From contig CAYWJA010000003.1 of the NCBI GenBank assembly GCA_964458485.1, positions 32,603 to 96,602 on the forward strand: 64,000 bases of DNA, in the 5' to 3' direction. Positions 17,951-25,576 of this stretch are shown piece after piece (position 1 is the first letter of the stretch; the number at the start of each line of letters is the position of its first letter). Source of the DNA: CAYWJA01 sp964458485 (GTDB lineage: Bacteria > Patescibacteriota > Gracilibacteria > UM-FILTER-43-11). The notes below the pieces were generated by a model. That model had not been told where the DNA came from. It did no database searches and saw only the letters and a program-made list of their open reading frames with translations. The position numbers and the translations under genes are program-made.

Positions 17951-18818
17951 TTTCTGATTGGTTAGTGGCTAAATAACAAGCAATTTTCCCCTTGTGAATG
18001 TCCTTTTTAGGAAAAATAATAAAAGAATTTTGATCTATTGTAATTTTCTGGCCATTATCTTGTGCAATTATTGTTTTATTATCCAAAAAATCAAAATTGT
18101 TATAATCAGAAGTAAATTTAAATTGATCCGATTTTGGCACTATATGATCGTAAATTATCAGATGCTTTGGATTAGACTGATTAGATATAGGAATATTTAA
18201 AAAACATGAACCAATTTTTTGTAAAAACTGCTGAATTTTTTTTAAAATAATTATTTCTTTACCATTTTCTCTATACCATCCTGTTTCATAAGTAATACCA
18301 ATACCCCCATGTGCATCTACAAAAGTATCTATTGATGAGGTAAGGTCTTCAGTTTTAAAATCTGACGCTTTTGAGACCATATAACCTACATCAAATATTG
18401 ACGCTAAATCTAAATGATCTTTTGTCGATTTTGTGTAAATAAAAGGTACTGAAGGTTTAAGTGTGGAATGAATATCTAATAAAAAATCTGCCTTTTTTAA
18501 AATCGGAGCAATACTTAATGCTCTTTCTTCTTCATAATTAAGATCTGACTCCTGTTTCTTTTTAAGTAAATCAAAGTTAAACCCAAATTGTCTGTTTAAA
18601 TCGCAGTCGATGTATCTTTTTTCCGCTACATAAGCTGGAGGATTTCCAACAATAATGTAAATTTCTCCGTTAATATCCTCTTTTTGCATAATTAATAACA
18701 AAATTTCTATTATATGCGCACCTATCCTCTCGTTACCATGTACGCTACCAGTAATAACCACGGTTGGACCTGGATTTTTTCCTTTAAAATAATATGTATA
18801 AGAAGGTAATTTAGTCAT
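17943..18818 (-). CDS. Zinc-dependent deacylase of the AspA/AstE (M14-like) family, candidate N-acetylcitrulline or acetylornithine deacetylase
   Basis: A 291-residue protein. Zinc-site motifs of the succinylglutamate desuccinylase/aspartoacylase family are visible: SVHGNER (His and Glu ligands, ~24-30), DCDLNRQFG (~72-80) and LLDIHST (His ligand, ~113-119). Family members hydrolyse N-acyl amino acids. It lies between argB and argH, overlaps argH by 8 bp and is 1 bp from argB. No ArgE-type M20 deacetylase is present in the operon, so this enzyme is the natural candidate to remove the acetyl group. Given the AOTCase-like carbamoyltransferase upstream, acetylcitrulline is the expected substrate. 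The family assignment is solid; the substrate is inference. Confidence 0.8.
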   Translation of the reverse strand: MTKLPSYTYYFKGKNPGPTVVITGSVHGNERIGAHIIEILLLIMQKEDINGEIYIIVGNPPAYVAEKRYIDCDLNRQFGFNFDLLKKKQESDLNYEEERALSIAPILKKADFLLDIHSTLKPSVPFIYTKSTKDHLDLASIFDVGYMVSKASDFKTEDLTSSIDTFVDAHGGIGITYETGWYRENGKEIIILKKIQQFLQKIGSCFLNIPISNQSNPKHLIIYDHIVPKSDQFKFTSDYNNFDFLDNKTIIAQDNGQKITIDQNSFIIFPKKDIHKGKIACYLATNQSENG

Positions 18819-18819
18819 G

Positions 18820-19674
18820 TCATTCTTTTAAATAAGTATTTTTCTCATTTTGATTGGTAAACATAGTGCCAACGCCTTTTTGTGTAAGTACCTCGTTAAG
18901 CAAGCTATGTTCCGAAAGACCATTTAAAATATGAATACGTTTTACATTGTTTTTAACCGCATGAATGCAGTTTTGAATTTTTACAACCATTCCGTTCTTT
19001 GCGATTTTTTTATTAATTAAATCCATTCCTTCCTTTGGCGTGAGTACACTAATGAGCTTTGAGCCTTTATAGACACCATCTGTTTTTGTAAATAAGATGA
19101 GCTTTTCAGCCTGCATAGCTATCGCAATTTCAGTTGCAATCGTATCTGCATTAATGTTTAAAATTGTTCCATTGTTTGAAACTGCTAAGGGGGAAATAAT
19201 AGGTAAATAACCTTTGCTGATCAGATCCGAAAGTATTTGTGGATTAACATTATTGATATCGCCTACATAACCATAATCCACTTTTTTAATTGCCCTCTTC
19301 TTAACATCAAGCAAATTTCCATCAAGTCCACTAACCCTTATGCCTTTTAGGCCAATTTGCTTCATAATACTGAGAATTTCGAGGTTCAAAGTGCCACCAT
19401 AAAGCATTTTTACTATTTCCAGATCTTTTTTAGTTGTCACCCTTCTCCCCTTAATTTTGATAGGGCTATGGCCAAGTTTAAAAGCAAGATCATCAGCCTG
19501 TGTACCACCTCCGTGCACTAAGATTATATGAATACCAAAATCATGAATTGATTTAATATCTTTTAGTATATTTTTTAAATTTCCCTTTGAATTAATCACC
19601 TCACCTCCAACTTTTAAAACAAAGACCTTGTTTTTGAATTTAGAGAGGTAAAATTGTTTCTGAAAATTATTCAT
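18820..19674 (-). CDS. argB: Acetylglutamate kinase
   Basis: A 284-residue amino acid kinase family protein. VLKVGGEVIN (~19-28) is the phosphate-binding start, and VHGGGTQADDLAFKLG (~54-69) is the substrate loop of ArgB/LysZ enzymes. LNINADTIATEIAIAMQAEKLILFTKTDGVY (~173-203) covers the nucleotide-binding part. It phosphorylates N-acetylglutamate in the second step of arginine synthesis. It overlaps argD by 4 bp (ATGA type) and is followed after 1 bp by the deacylase. A LysW-dependent LysZ role cannot be excluded by motif alone, but no LysW-like carrier gene is seen, so ArgB is preferred. Confidence 0.9.
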   Translation of the reverse strand: MNNFQKQFYLSKFKNKVFVLKVGGEVINSKGNLKNILKDIKSIHDFGIHIILVHGGGTQADDLAFKLGHSPIKIKGRRVTTKKDLEIVKMLYGGTLNLEILSIMKQIGLKGIRVSGLDGNLLDVKKRAIKKVDYGYVGDINNVNPQILSDLISKGYLPIISPLAVSNNGTILNINADTIATEIAIAMQAEKLILFTKTDGVYKGSKLISVLTPKEGMDLINKKIAKNGMVVKIQNCIHAVKNNVKRIHILNGLSEHSLLNEVLTQKGVGTMFTNQNEKNTYLKE

Positions 19675-20825
19675 GGCAACTGTTTTATTGATTTAGTAAA
19701 AATTTCTAAAAACTGATTTAGCTCTTCCCACGAAACATTAAGTGGTGGCATGATTCTGATTATATTTTTTATTGAAGAGCTTCCAATTATTAATCCATTC
19801 TTCAGACATAATTTAGGTAAATCCTGTGCAGGTTTTTTAAATTCAATTCCGATCAACAAACCCTTTCCGTGTATTTGGTTAATTTGTGGATGAGACTTGA
19901 GCCTCTTCTTCAGATATTCTCCTTTTTTCTCTACTTCAAAATCATTTTCAAGCAACATTTTAATTGTCGCCAAGCCTGCTGCACAAACCACCAAACCGCC
20001 ACCAAAAGTCGTTGCATGTTCACCAACCCCAATTGTTTTAGCTATATCTTCTTTGACTAAAACTGCAGATAGAGGTAGGCCAGATGCTATGCCTTTGGCA
20101 GTGGTTATAACATCCGGAATTACACCAACTGACTGGCAAAACCAAAATGTACCGGTTCTACCAAGTCCGGTTTGTACTTCATCAAAAATGAGTAAAATAT
20201 TTTTTTCTTCACAAAATTCTGCAAGCTTTTTATAAAATTTGGTTTCTGCCATTTTAATCCCTCCAATACTTTGAATGGGTTCACAAATAACAGCGGCTAC
20301 ATCTTTGTTGTATACTTTTTTAATGCTTTCCATATCACCTAGATCAGCAAAACAAGTATATTCATCTAAATTCGGTTCAAATTGATGATATGAAGACAAG
20401 CCTGTTACACCTAATGCCGAAATACTTCTGCCGTGAAATGAATTTTTAAAAGCAATGATATGTTTTTTGCCGGTTTTTTTTCGTGCTATTTTCAGAGCTG
20501 TTTCGTTTGCTTCTGAGCCTGAATTTGCAAAATAGACCTGGTAAGGCTCCTTTAATGTGCCAGCTAGCTTATCTGCAAGTTGGATAGCGGGATTCGTCTT
20601 AAAAATATTGGAATAAAATATTAATTTTTCCGATTGCTCCTTTATTGCTTTTACTACCTGTGGTGGGCAGTGGCCAAGTAAACAAACTGCATGCCCACCG
20701 TAAAAATCTAAATATTTTTTACTTTTACTATCCCAGACGCTACTACCATCCCCTTTTACAATCTCTATAGGATACTGCGCATAAGTTTGAATTAATGCTG
20801 ATAATTTGGATGATTTTAAATTCAT
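19671..20825 (-). CDS. argD: Acetylornithine aminotransferase
   Basis: A 384-residue class III PLP-dependent aminotransferase. Visible motifs are FANSGSEANETALKIARKKTGK (~94), the SFHGRSISALGVTG segment, LLIFDEVQTGLGRTG (~205) and TTAKGIASGLPLSAVL with the PLP-binding Lys (~233). It converts N-acetylglutamate semialdehyde to N-acetylornithine with glutamate as donor. Start and stop codons overlap its neighbours argC and argB by 4 bp each, so the three genes are translationally coupled. Length and motifs are normal for ArgD. Confidence 0.92.
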   Translation of the reverse strand: MNLKSSKLSALIQTYAQYPIEIVKGDGSSVWDSKSKKYLDFYGGHAVCLLGHCPPQVVKAIKEQSEKLIFYSNIFKTNPAIQLADKLAGTLKEPYQVYFANSGSEANETALKIARKKTGKKHIIAFKNSFHGRSISALGVTGLSSYHQFEPNLDEYTCFADLGDMESIKKVYNKDVAAVICEPIQSIGGIKMAETKFYKKLAEFCEEKNILLIFDEVQTGLGRTGTFWFCQSVGVIPDVITTAKGIASGLPLSAVLVKEDIAKTIGVGEHATTFGGGLVVCAAGLATIKMLLENDFEVEKKGEYLKKRLKSHPQINQIHGKGLLIGIEFKKPAQDLPKLCLKNGLIIGSSSIKNIIRIMPPLNVSWEELNQFLEIFTKSIKQLP

Positions 20826-21832
20826 GGGTAAATTGGGCTAAATAAATTCAATCCGGTGGACTGACTAAGGCCGAACATTAGGTTCATATTCTGAATAGCA
20901 TTGCCAGCCGCGCCTTTTATTAAATTGTCGATTACGGCCTGAATTACAACTTTTTGATTAATAATTTGTATGCTGATATCACAAAAATTTGAGCCAATTA
21001 CAGAAACAAGTTCTACTTCTGATTTCATACGTATAAATGGGAAATCTTGATATGCCTTTTTAAATAAATTATCTAAATCTGATTGATTTATCTTTTTCTT
21101 TAAATCAATAAAAGCAGTTAAATGTATACCCCTGGTAAATGGTCCACTAGTTGGCACAAAATTAATATTCGATTCAGACAATTTTAAACTTTGTATAATT
21201 TCCGGAATATGCTGATGAGATCCGATTTTATAACTCTTCATATTATGTCCACGTATGGGGTGATGAGTATTTTCTTTGGCTGTTTTGCCGGAACCACTAG
21301 AGCCAGTGACAGCTAAAATATCTACATGTTTAATAAAATTTGTAATTGGCAATAATACAAGTTGGGCTGCTATTGCAAAACATCCGGGATTAGCAATGTT
21401 ATCTGATTTTTCAATAAATTTTTTCTGGTATTCCGGTAAACCATATGCAAATTTACCTATTAAATTCTGACTTTGATGACAATTGCCGTAATATTTTTTA
21501 AATAATGAGATATCTTTAATCCTGAAATCACCGGAAAGATCAATTATTTTAGTTTTTCCGATAAGTTCTGGAATAATTTTTTGAGACTGCAAATTGGGAA
21601 GTGCTAAAAATACCAAGTCACTTTCATTTGCAACTATTGCCGGATCAGTATTTGTTAATTCAATATTGCAAACACCTTCTAAATGTGGATATACGTTGTT
21701 AATTGTTTCACCTGAATTATTTTTAGATATAAGGTATTTAAATTCGACATTTGGATGTCCGGCAAGAAGTCTTATTAGCTCAAGTCCTGTATAGCCCGTA
21801 GCGCCGATGATTGAGATACTTATTTTAGACAT
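20822..21832 (-). CDS. argC: N-acetyl-gamma-glutamyl-phosphate reductase
   Basis: A 336-residue protein. A Rossmann motif IIGATGYTGLELIRLL at the N-terminus binds NADP. The catalytic cysteine lies in NIANPGCFAIAAQ (~147-153). GSSGSGKTAKENTHHPIRGHNM and HQHIPEI supply the other conserved residues of the ArgC/LysY family. It reduces acetylglutamyl phosphate to the semialdehyde. It overlaps argD by 4 bp. A 43 bp gap made of repeat sequence separates it from the P-loop gene upstream. Residues after SSGSGK resemble the group that includes LysY, but operon context supports ArgC. Confidence 0.92.
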   Translation of the reverse strand: MSKISISIIGATGYTGLELIRLLAGHPNVEFKYLISKNNSGETINNVYPHLEGVCNIELTNTDPAIVANESDLVFLALPNLQSQKIIPELIGKTKIIDLSGDFRIKDISLFKKYYGNCHQSQNLIGKFAYGLPEYQKKFIEKSDNIANPGCFAIAAQLVLLPITNFIKHVDILAVTGSSGSGKTAKENTHHPIRGHNMKSYKIGSHQHIPEIIQSLKLSESNINFVPTSGPFTRGIHLTAFIDLKKKINQSDLDNLFKKAYQDFPFIRMKSEVELVSVIGSNFCDISIQIINQKVVIQAVIDNLIKGAAGNAIQNMNLMFGLSQSTGLNLFSPIYP

Positions 21833-21842
21833 AATTTTATAG

Positions 21843-21918
21843 TCTCATGTGCGAGTGCGAGTCTCAAGTAGCACATTAATAAACCTTGAGACTTGAGACA
21901 TGCACTTGAGACTTAATT
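21843..21918. repeat. Hairpin element with tandem-repeat arms, CTTGAGACTTGAGA family
   Basis: The left arm is AGTCTCATGTGCGAGTGCGA and the right arm is CTTGAGACTTGAGACATGCA. The element overlaps the 3' end of the P-loop gene and supplies its last ~12 residues and stop codon. Relatives are at 55427-55492 and 59993-60031. Confidence 0.75.
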
Positions 21919-22928
21919 AAAATATAGTTAAATAATTCATCTCCACTATTAAGTGCATTAATAGCCGGAATATTGAGTTTCTTTTTGATAAAATTAACAC
22001 CCACACTATTGTCGCTTACTGGCCCCGAAATGACATCTAGGGGTGCACCAATTTCTTTGCATATTTCGGCTAATTGCAATGCCCCTGCAGGATCGTGGGC
22101 ACAGCCGATGTGGGATACAATATTTTTTTGAATTTCAGGATCTTTTAAGATATTTAAAACACCATATTCACCATAAACACCATCACCGAATTCAATTACA
22201 ATTGCGTCTGGATTATCCTCAGAAAGATAATCAATAGATCCTTTGGTAACAGTAACTGGTAACTTACAGCCATTAACGGTAGATGGATAGCCAGCATCGA
22301 CAAAGGAGGTTACTTTTTTAGCACCATAATCTTTCATATTCTCAGTATCTTTCAGTGCTGCTACACCTGCCAGCTTAGCCCCAAAAATTGTCATTTTGTT
22401 GTGCAATGCGTGTTTTATAATTTCACATGCAGCTGAAGTTTTACCAACATGCATACAAGTTCCGCTTACTACGATTAACGGAGTATTGGATTTTAAATTA
22501 TCTTTCTCTGAAAATAATTTCGCCTGTTTAATGTTTAAATTTTTTCCACTATTTACTATGGCACCGAGTACTTTGATTTTTAGGACATGTCCTACTTCTT
22601 TTATGTTTTCACTGATGCATTCCCCTGCAACTCCGCCTAAATTAAGTACGCTGATTACATTCCCCACCTCAAGTGACTCAGGAGTATTTCCAACAAACCC
22701 CTTCAATGCCTTTCTGTTACCGAGCGATACAGCAATAACATCTCCTTTTTTAAGGGTCGAGAGCCTACCTGAAGGAAGTTCCAGCTTATTATATTTCTTT
22801 TTATCTTCCAATACTTCCACTGCAAGAACAGCTCCTTCTTCAGAAATTATATTATCTGAAATTTCAACTTCTGTAGGAAGTTTTAAATTATAAGTAACTG
22901 ATGCGATTTTGTCTAAAGTGATGTTCAT
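21876..22928 (-). CDS. P-loop protein of unknown function inside the arginine operon (DUF1611/MobB-like)
   Basis: A 350-residue protein. The N-terminal ~130 residues are beta-rich (KLELPSGRLSTLKKGDVIAVSLGNRKALKGFVGN). The rest begins with a Walker A-like motif GTCMHVGKTSAACEI (~155-169), followed by GAKLAGVAALKD, IVIEFGDGVYGEYG and HIGCAHDPAGALQLAEICKE. The C-terminal half recalls the DUF1611/dethiobiotin-synthetase-like P-loop fold; that family includes DgcN, reported to take part in N-acetylation of D-glutamate. The N-terminal half does not look like typical DUF1611. No ArgA or ArgJ is seen in the operon, so a role in the missing first step is a hypothesis only. The last ~12 residues (SQVHVSSLKVY) come from a repeat element. 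Confidence 0.55.
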   Translation of the reverse strand: MNITLDKIASVTYNLKLPTEVEISDNIISEEGAVLAVEVLEDKKKYNKLELPSGRLSTLKKGDVIAVSLGNRKALKGFVGNTPESLEVGNVISVLNLGGVAGECISENIKEVGHVLKIKVLGAIVNSGKNLNIKQAKLFSEKDNLKSNTPLIVVSGTCMHVGKTSAACEIIKHALHNKMTIFGAKLAGVAALKDTENMKDYGAKKVTSFVDAGYPSTVNGCKLPVTVTKGSIDYLSEDNPDAIVIEFGDGVYGEYGVLNILKDPEIQKNIVSHIGCAHDPAGALQLAEICKEIGAPLDVISGPVSDNSVGVNFIKKKLNIPAINALNSGDELFNYILIKSQVHVSSLKVY

Positions 22929-22968
22929 GATTTTGATGCTTAGTGCTGTTTTTGTGCTTTTTGTAAGT

Positions 22969-23044
22969 GCTGTAGGCTTGTAGGATGTAGGCTTGTAGGA
23001 TGTTCTATTATAATAAATTCCTACATCCTACGTCCTACAAGCCT
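22969..23044. repeat. Hairpin element with tandem-repeat arms, TTGTAGGCTTGTAGG family
   Basis: The left arm repeats GTAGGCTTGTAGGAT. The right arm is CCTACATCCTACGTCCTACA. The loop is AT-rich. It lies between the carbamoyltransferase and P-loop genes. The unit is the one seen at 2293-2352. Confidence 0.75.
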
Positions 23045-23052
23045 AATTAGTG

Positions 23053-24066
23053 TCATCCCAGCAAATAATCAATTATCCCCATTTGTACCCACATGCGATT
23101 TTCAGCCTCCTGGATGACAACTGACTGTTCGCTGTCTAGTACTTCATCTGATGCAACTACATTCCTTCTGACAGGCAGGCAGTGCATAAAAATGGCATTA
23201 TTTGTTAAATCCATCTTATTTTTATCTACCATCCAATCTGTAAATTTCTTGCGATAGTCTGATTCTGCTTTCCAGTCTCCAAAATATTTGAGCGATGCCC
23301 AGCTTTTGGCGATCACAACATCAGCATCTTCAAGTGCTGATACTTGATTATTTGTAATTGAAAATTTACCCGCCTTACCCTTAGCAAAATTCATCACATC
23401 TGCATCCAATTCAAATCCGGATGGACAGGCAAGTGTTACATCAGCGCCAAATATGGATGGTGTAAGTAACTGCGAATGGGGGGTGGCTAAAGGTAAGGCT
23501 TTTGGATGCGGTGCCCATGTAAGAACTATCTTTTTACCTGTAAGTGATCCAAAATGCTCCTGCATTGTCATTACATCCGCCATCGACTGGCATGGATGGA
23601 ACATATTAGATTCCATGCTGATAATCGGTTTATCTGCATACCTGGCAAGTTCATAAATTGGTTGGTCTTTTTTTAACTCTTCCCAAGTTTGCTCAACTTC
23701 TTGAGTACTGCTTTTCTTAGTCATCAAATCACTTTTCCTTAATGCAATCAGATCCGTGTAGGATGAAATCACCTGTGCTGCTTCTTTGATGTATTCCTGT
23801 GTATTACCATTCATCACAACACCTTTTTTATATTCAAATTCCCATGCATCAGTTGCAGAAAGCACATTAACTTTTCCACCCAATTTTTTCATACCGGATT
23901 CGAATGATAATCTGGTTCTGAGCGATGGGTTTGCAAAAATTAATGTAAGAATTTTATTTGAATAATCAGGTATTTCCTGTCCTTTTTTATATGCAATAGC
24001 TTTATCAATTATCAATTGTAGCTGTGCTTTAGTGTAATCCCCTGTGGTTATAAAATTTTTAGTCAT
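23053..24066 (-). CDS. argF': Carbamoyltransferase of the N-acetylornithine (AOTCase) type
   Basis: A 337-residue protein. The carbamoyl-phosphate motif is ANPSLRTRLSFE (~50-61), then MFHPCQSMAD (~156) and FMHCLPVRRNV (~293-303). Several phrases match the Xanthomonas N-acetylornithine carbamoyltransferase as I recall it rather than ordinary ArgF: KDAW/TDAWEFEYKKG, GVVMNGNTQEYI, KKIVLTWAPHPKALP, AKSWASLKYFGDW and QEAENRMWVQ. That enzyme makes N-acetylcitrulline. The position that is Glu92 in the Xanthomonas enzyme and Pro in succinylornithine enzymes appears as Gln here (in NTQEY), so substrate is open, but the Pro type is excluded. It overlaps argG by 8 bp. Confidence 0.8.
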   Translation of the reverse strand: MTKNFITTGDYTKAQLQLIIDKAIAYKKGQEIPDYSNKILTLIFANPSLRTRLSFESGMKKLGGKVNVLSATDAWEFEYKKGVVMNGNTQEYIKEAAQVISSYTDLIALRKSDLMTKKSSTQEVEQTWEELKKDQPIYELARYADKPIISMESNMFHPCQSMADVMTMQEHFGSLTGKKIVLTWAPHPKALPLATPHSQLLTPSIFGADVTLACPSGFELDADVMNFAKGKAGKFSITNNQVSALEDADVVIAKSWASLKYFGDWKAESDYRKKFTDWMVDKNKMDLTNNAIFMHCLPVRRNVVASDEVLDSEQSVVIQEAENRMWVQMGIIDYLLG

Positions 24067-25258
24067 GATTATTTTGGGTTAAATATGCGTTGACACTTTC
24101 CATTCCATATAATTTACAAAAAGAAGCTGCGTCCTGGCCGCTCCAGTTGCCAACCTCTTCACCATAAATTCCCATGTTTGAATTAAGTAGAGAATATTTA
24201 CTTTTGATAGACTGAACTTCCAAATTTCCTTTATATAATTTTATCTGCACTGTTCCTGTAGCGTATTTATTAGATGAGTCTAAAAATGCCTCCAGATTTT
24301 TTACCAGCGGATCAAGAAAAAGTCCTTCGTGGATTAGGTCTCCATATAAATTCCCTAAAATATTTTTCCAAAAAAGCTGTTTAGAAGTTAGGGTAATTTT
24401 TTCCAGTTCGCTATGGGCTTTAATTAATAATTTAAGTGCTGGAGCCTCAAAGCCGATCTTTCCTTTAATGCCGATAATCGTGGTGCCAATGTGATAATCC
24501 TTTCCAAAGCTGTGACTAACTGTAATAGTATTGAGTTTATTAATAATGCTGACACCATCCATTTTCTTGCCATTAAGGGAAACTGGTAAGCCTTTTTTAA
24601 ATTTTATAGAAATTGAAATGTATTTATTACTTGCCTCATTTATACTTTTTACATTGGGAAAAACTGAATCCGGCAATTCTTTATCAGTGCCTTTAGTTTC
24701 TTTGCCACCAATAGTAGTACCAAGTAAACCAATATTAATTGAATAATCTTTTATTTCCGGATTTACATTAATACCTGCCTTTTTTAAGACCGTAACTTCC
24801 TGTTTCCTTGTATGCCCCCCATCACGGATCGGTGTTAGAATTTCAACTTCTGGCATTAAAGCCTTAAATGCAAAATCAAACCTTGCCTGATCATTGCCAG
24901 CACCAGTTGACCCATGTGCGATTGCAGTTGCCTTTTCCTTTTTCGCTACCTCGACGATCTTTTCTGCAATTACATTTCTTTCCGGACCAACGCATGCAGG
25001 GTAAACACCGCCTTTGAGGTAGTTGGCCTTTATAATGTAGCTGGCGAACTTGTCGTATAGATCTTTTTTAGCATCAACTTCGTAATGTTTTATTGCGCCA
25101 AGTTTTTTGGACTGCATTTTGATAGCCTGCAGCTCATCTTTCATAAAACCTCCTGTATGCACAGTTGCAGTTATAACTTTATATCCCTTTTTTTGAAGGT
25201 GTGGGATACAAAAGCTGGTATCAAGACCACCGGAGAATGCGAGAATTACTGTTTTCAT
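24059..25258 (-). CDS. argG: Argininosuccinate synthase
   Basis: A 399-residue protein. The N-type ATP pyrophosphatase P-loop AFSGGLDTSFC (~7-17) is present, as is the conserved AHGSTGAGNDQARFDFAFKAL (~115-135) and the C-terminal EVGNWSGQDAASFCKLYG region. It joins citrulline to aspartate with ATP. It is the first full gene of the operon, preceded by an arginine-rich leader peptide and an attenuator, and overlaps the carbamoyltransferase by 8 bp. The start at 25258 is the only reasonable one: the P-loop begins seven residues later. Confidence 0.95.
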   Translation of the reverse strand: MKTVILAFSGGLDTSFCIPHLQKKGYKVITATVHTGGFMKDELQAIKMQSKKLGAIKHYEVDAKKDLYDKFASYIIKANYLKGGVYPACVGPERNVIAEKIVEVAKKEKATAIAHGSTGAGNDQARFDFAFKALMPEVEILTPIRDGGHTRKQEVTVLKKAGINVNPEIKDYSINIGLLGTTIGGKETKGTDKELPDSVFPNVKSINEASNKYISISIKFKKGLPVSLNGKKMDGVSIINKLNTITVSHSFGKDYHIGTTIIGIKGKIGFEAPALKLLIKAHSELEKITLTSKQLFWKNILGNLYGDLIHEGLFLDPLVKNLEAFLDSSNKYATGTVQIKLYKGNLEVQSIKSKYSLLNSNMGIYGEEVGNWSGQDAASFCKLYGMESVNAYLTQNNHD

Positions 25259-25275
25259 ATTATTAATTATTAATT

Positions 25276-25343
25276 AAAAAAACCTCCACACTAGGCAGAG
25301 GCTGTATAAATTGATATATCACTAAATCACCGCAGCTTCTGCC
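25276..25343 (-). promoter_or_regulatory. Transcription attenuator of the arginine operon
   Basis: Reading the minus strand: GGCAGAAGCTG (25343-25333, inside the leader gene) can pair with CAGCCTCTGCC (25304-25294), 10 of 11 positions, as antiterminator. The latter also overlaps CCTCTGC (25301-25295), which can pair with GTGGAGG (25289-25283, with wobbles) to form a terminator hairpin followed directly by seven T. The two structures exclude each other. The terminator ends about 20 bp before the argG start. Confidence 0.8.
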
Positions 25344-25383
25344 GTTTTTTTACGCGTCGTCGATTTCTGTTAAATTGATTCAT
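25327..25383 (-). CDS. Arginine-rich leader peptide of the arginine operon
   Basis: An 18-codon ORF, ATG at 25383 to TGA at 25327, reads MNQFNRNRRRVKKRQKLR. Six of 18 residues are arginine, three in a row (codons 8-10), using AGA, CGA, CGA, CGC, CGG and CGG. It begins about 25 nt after the predicted transcription start of a consensus promoter, and its last codons form the 5' arm of the antiterminator. This is the layout of amino-acid attenuators. A ribosome stalled at the Arg triplet would leave the antiterminator free; one reaching the stop codon would cover it and allow termination before argG. No clear Shine-Dalgarno sequence is visible. The regulatory role is inferred from this geometry. 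Confidence 0.8.
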   Translation of the reverse strand: MNQFNRNRRRVKKRQKLR

Positions 25384-25414
25384 GATTATTACGATTATTA
25401 CTATTGTGCTTTTC

Positions 25415-25443
25415 ATTATAGGGTATTGTGGAAGTATTGTCAA
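25415..25443 (-). promoter_or_regulatory. Consensus sigma-70 promoter of the arginine operon
   Basis: On the minus strand a perfect TTGACA (25443-25438), a 17 bp spacer and a perfect TATAAT (25420-25415). The start site would be near 25408, about 25 nt before the leader peptide ATG. A promoter this strong fits control by attenuation rather than by a weak promoter. Confidence 0.85.
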
Positions 25444-25502
25444 GAATCTTACGTCAGTTATTTTGTTTACATTTGGAGGCTTATTGATGATAAAATATGA
25501 GG

Positions 25503-25531
25503 TTGACGTAAATTTTTCGTCAATATATAAT
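25503..25531 (+). promoter_or_regulatory. Promoter with overlapping inverted-repeat operator for the TrmB-like regulator
   Basis: TTGACG (25503-25508), a 17 bp spacer and TATAAT (25526-25531). The -35 box is one arm of an inverted repeat, TTGACG-N9-CGTCAA (25503-25523), lying across the spacer. A regulator bound there would block the promoter; autoregulation by the downstream gene is plausible. Confidence 0.65.
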
Positions 25532-25576
25532 TTTGTTGGAATTTGTTCACGGAATCATAAATAACCCAACAAAATT

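Noticed and set aside
23053..24066. Succinylornithine carbamoyltransferase
   Set aside because: The discriminating proline described for that enzyme is not present at the aligned position (Gln here).
25382..25564. Plus-strand 60-residue ORF opposite the arginine leader
   Set aside because: It covers the promoters of both divergent genes, has no ribosome-binding site, and looks like an AT-rich chance frame.
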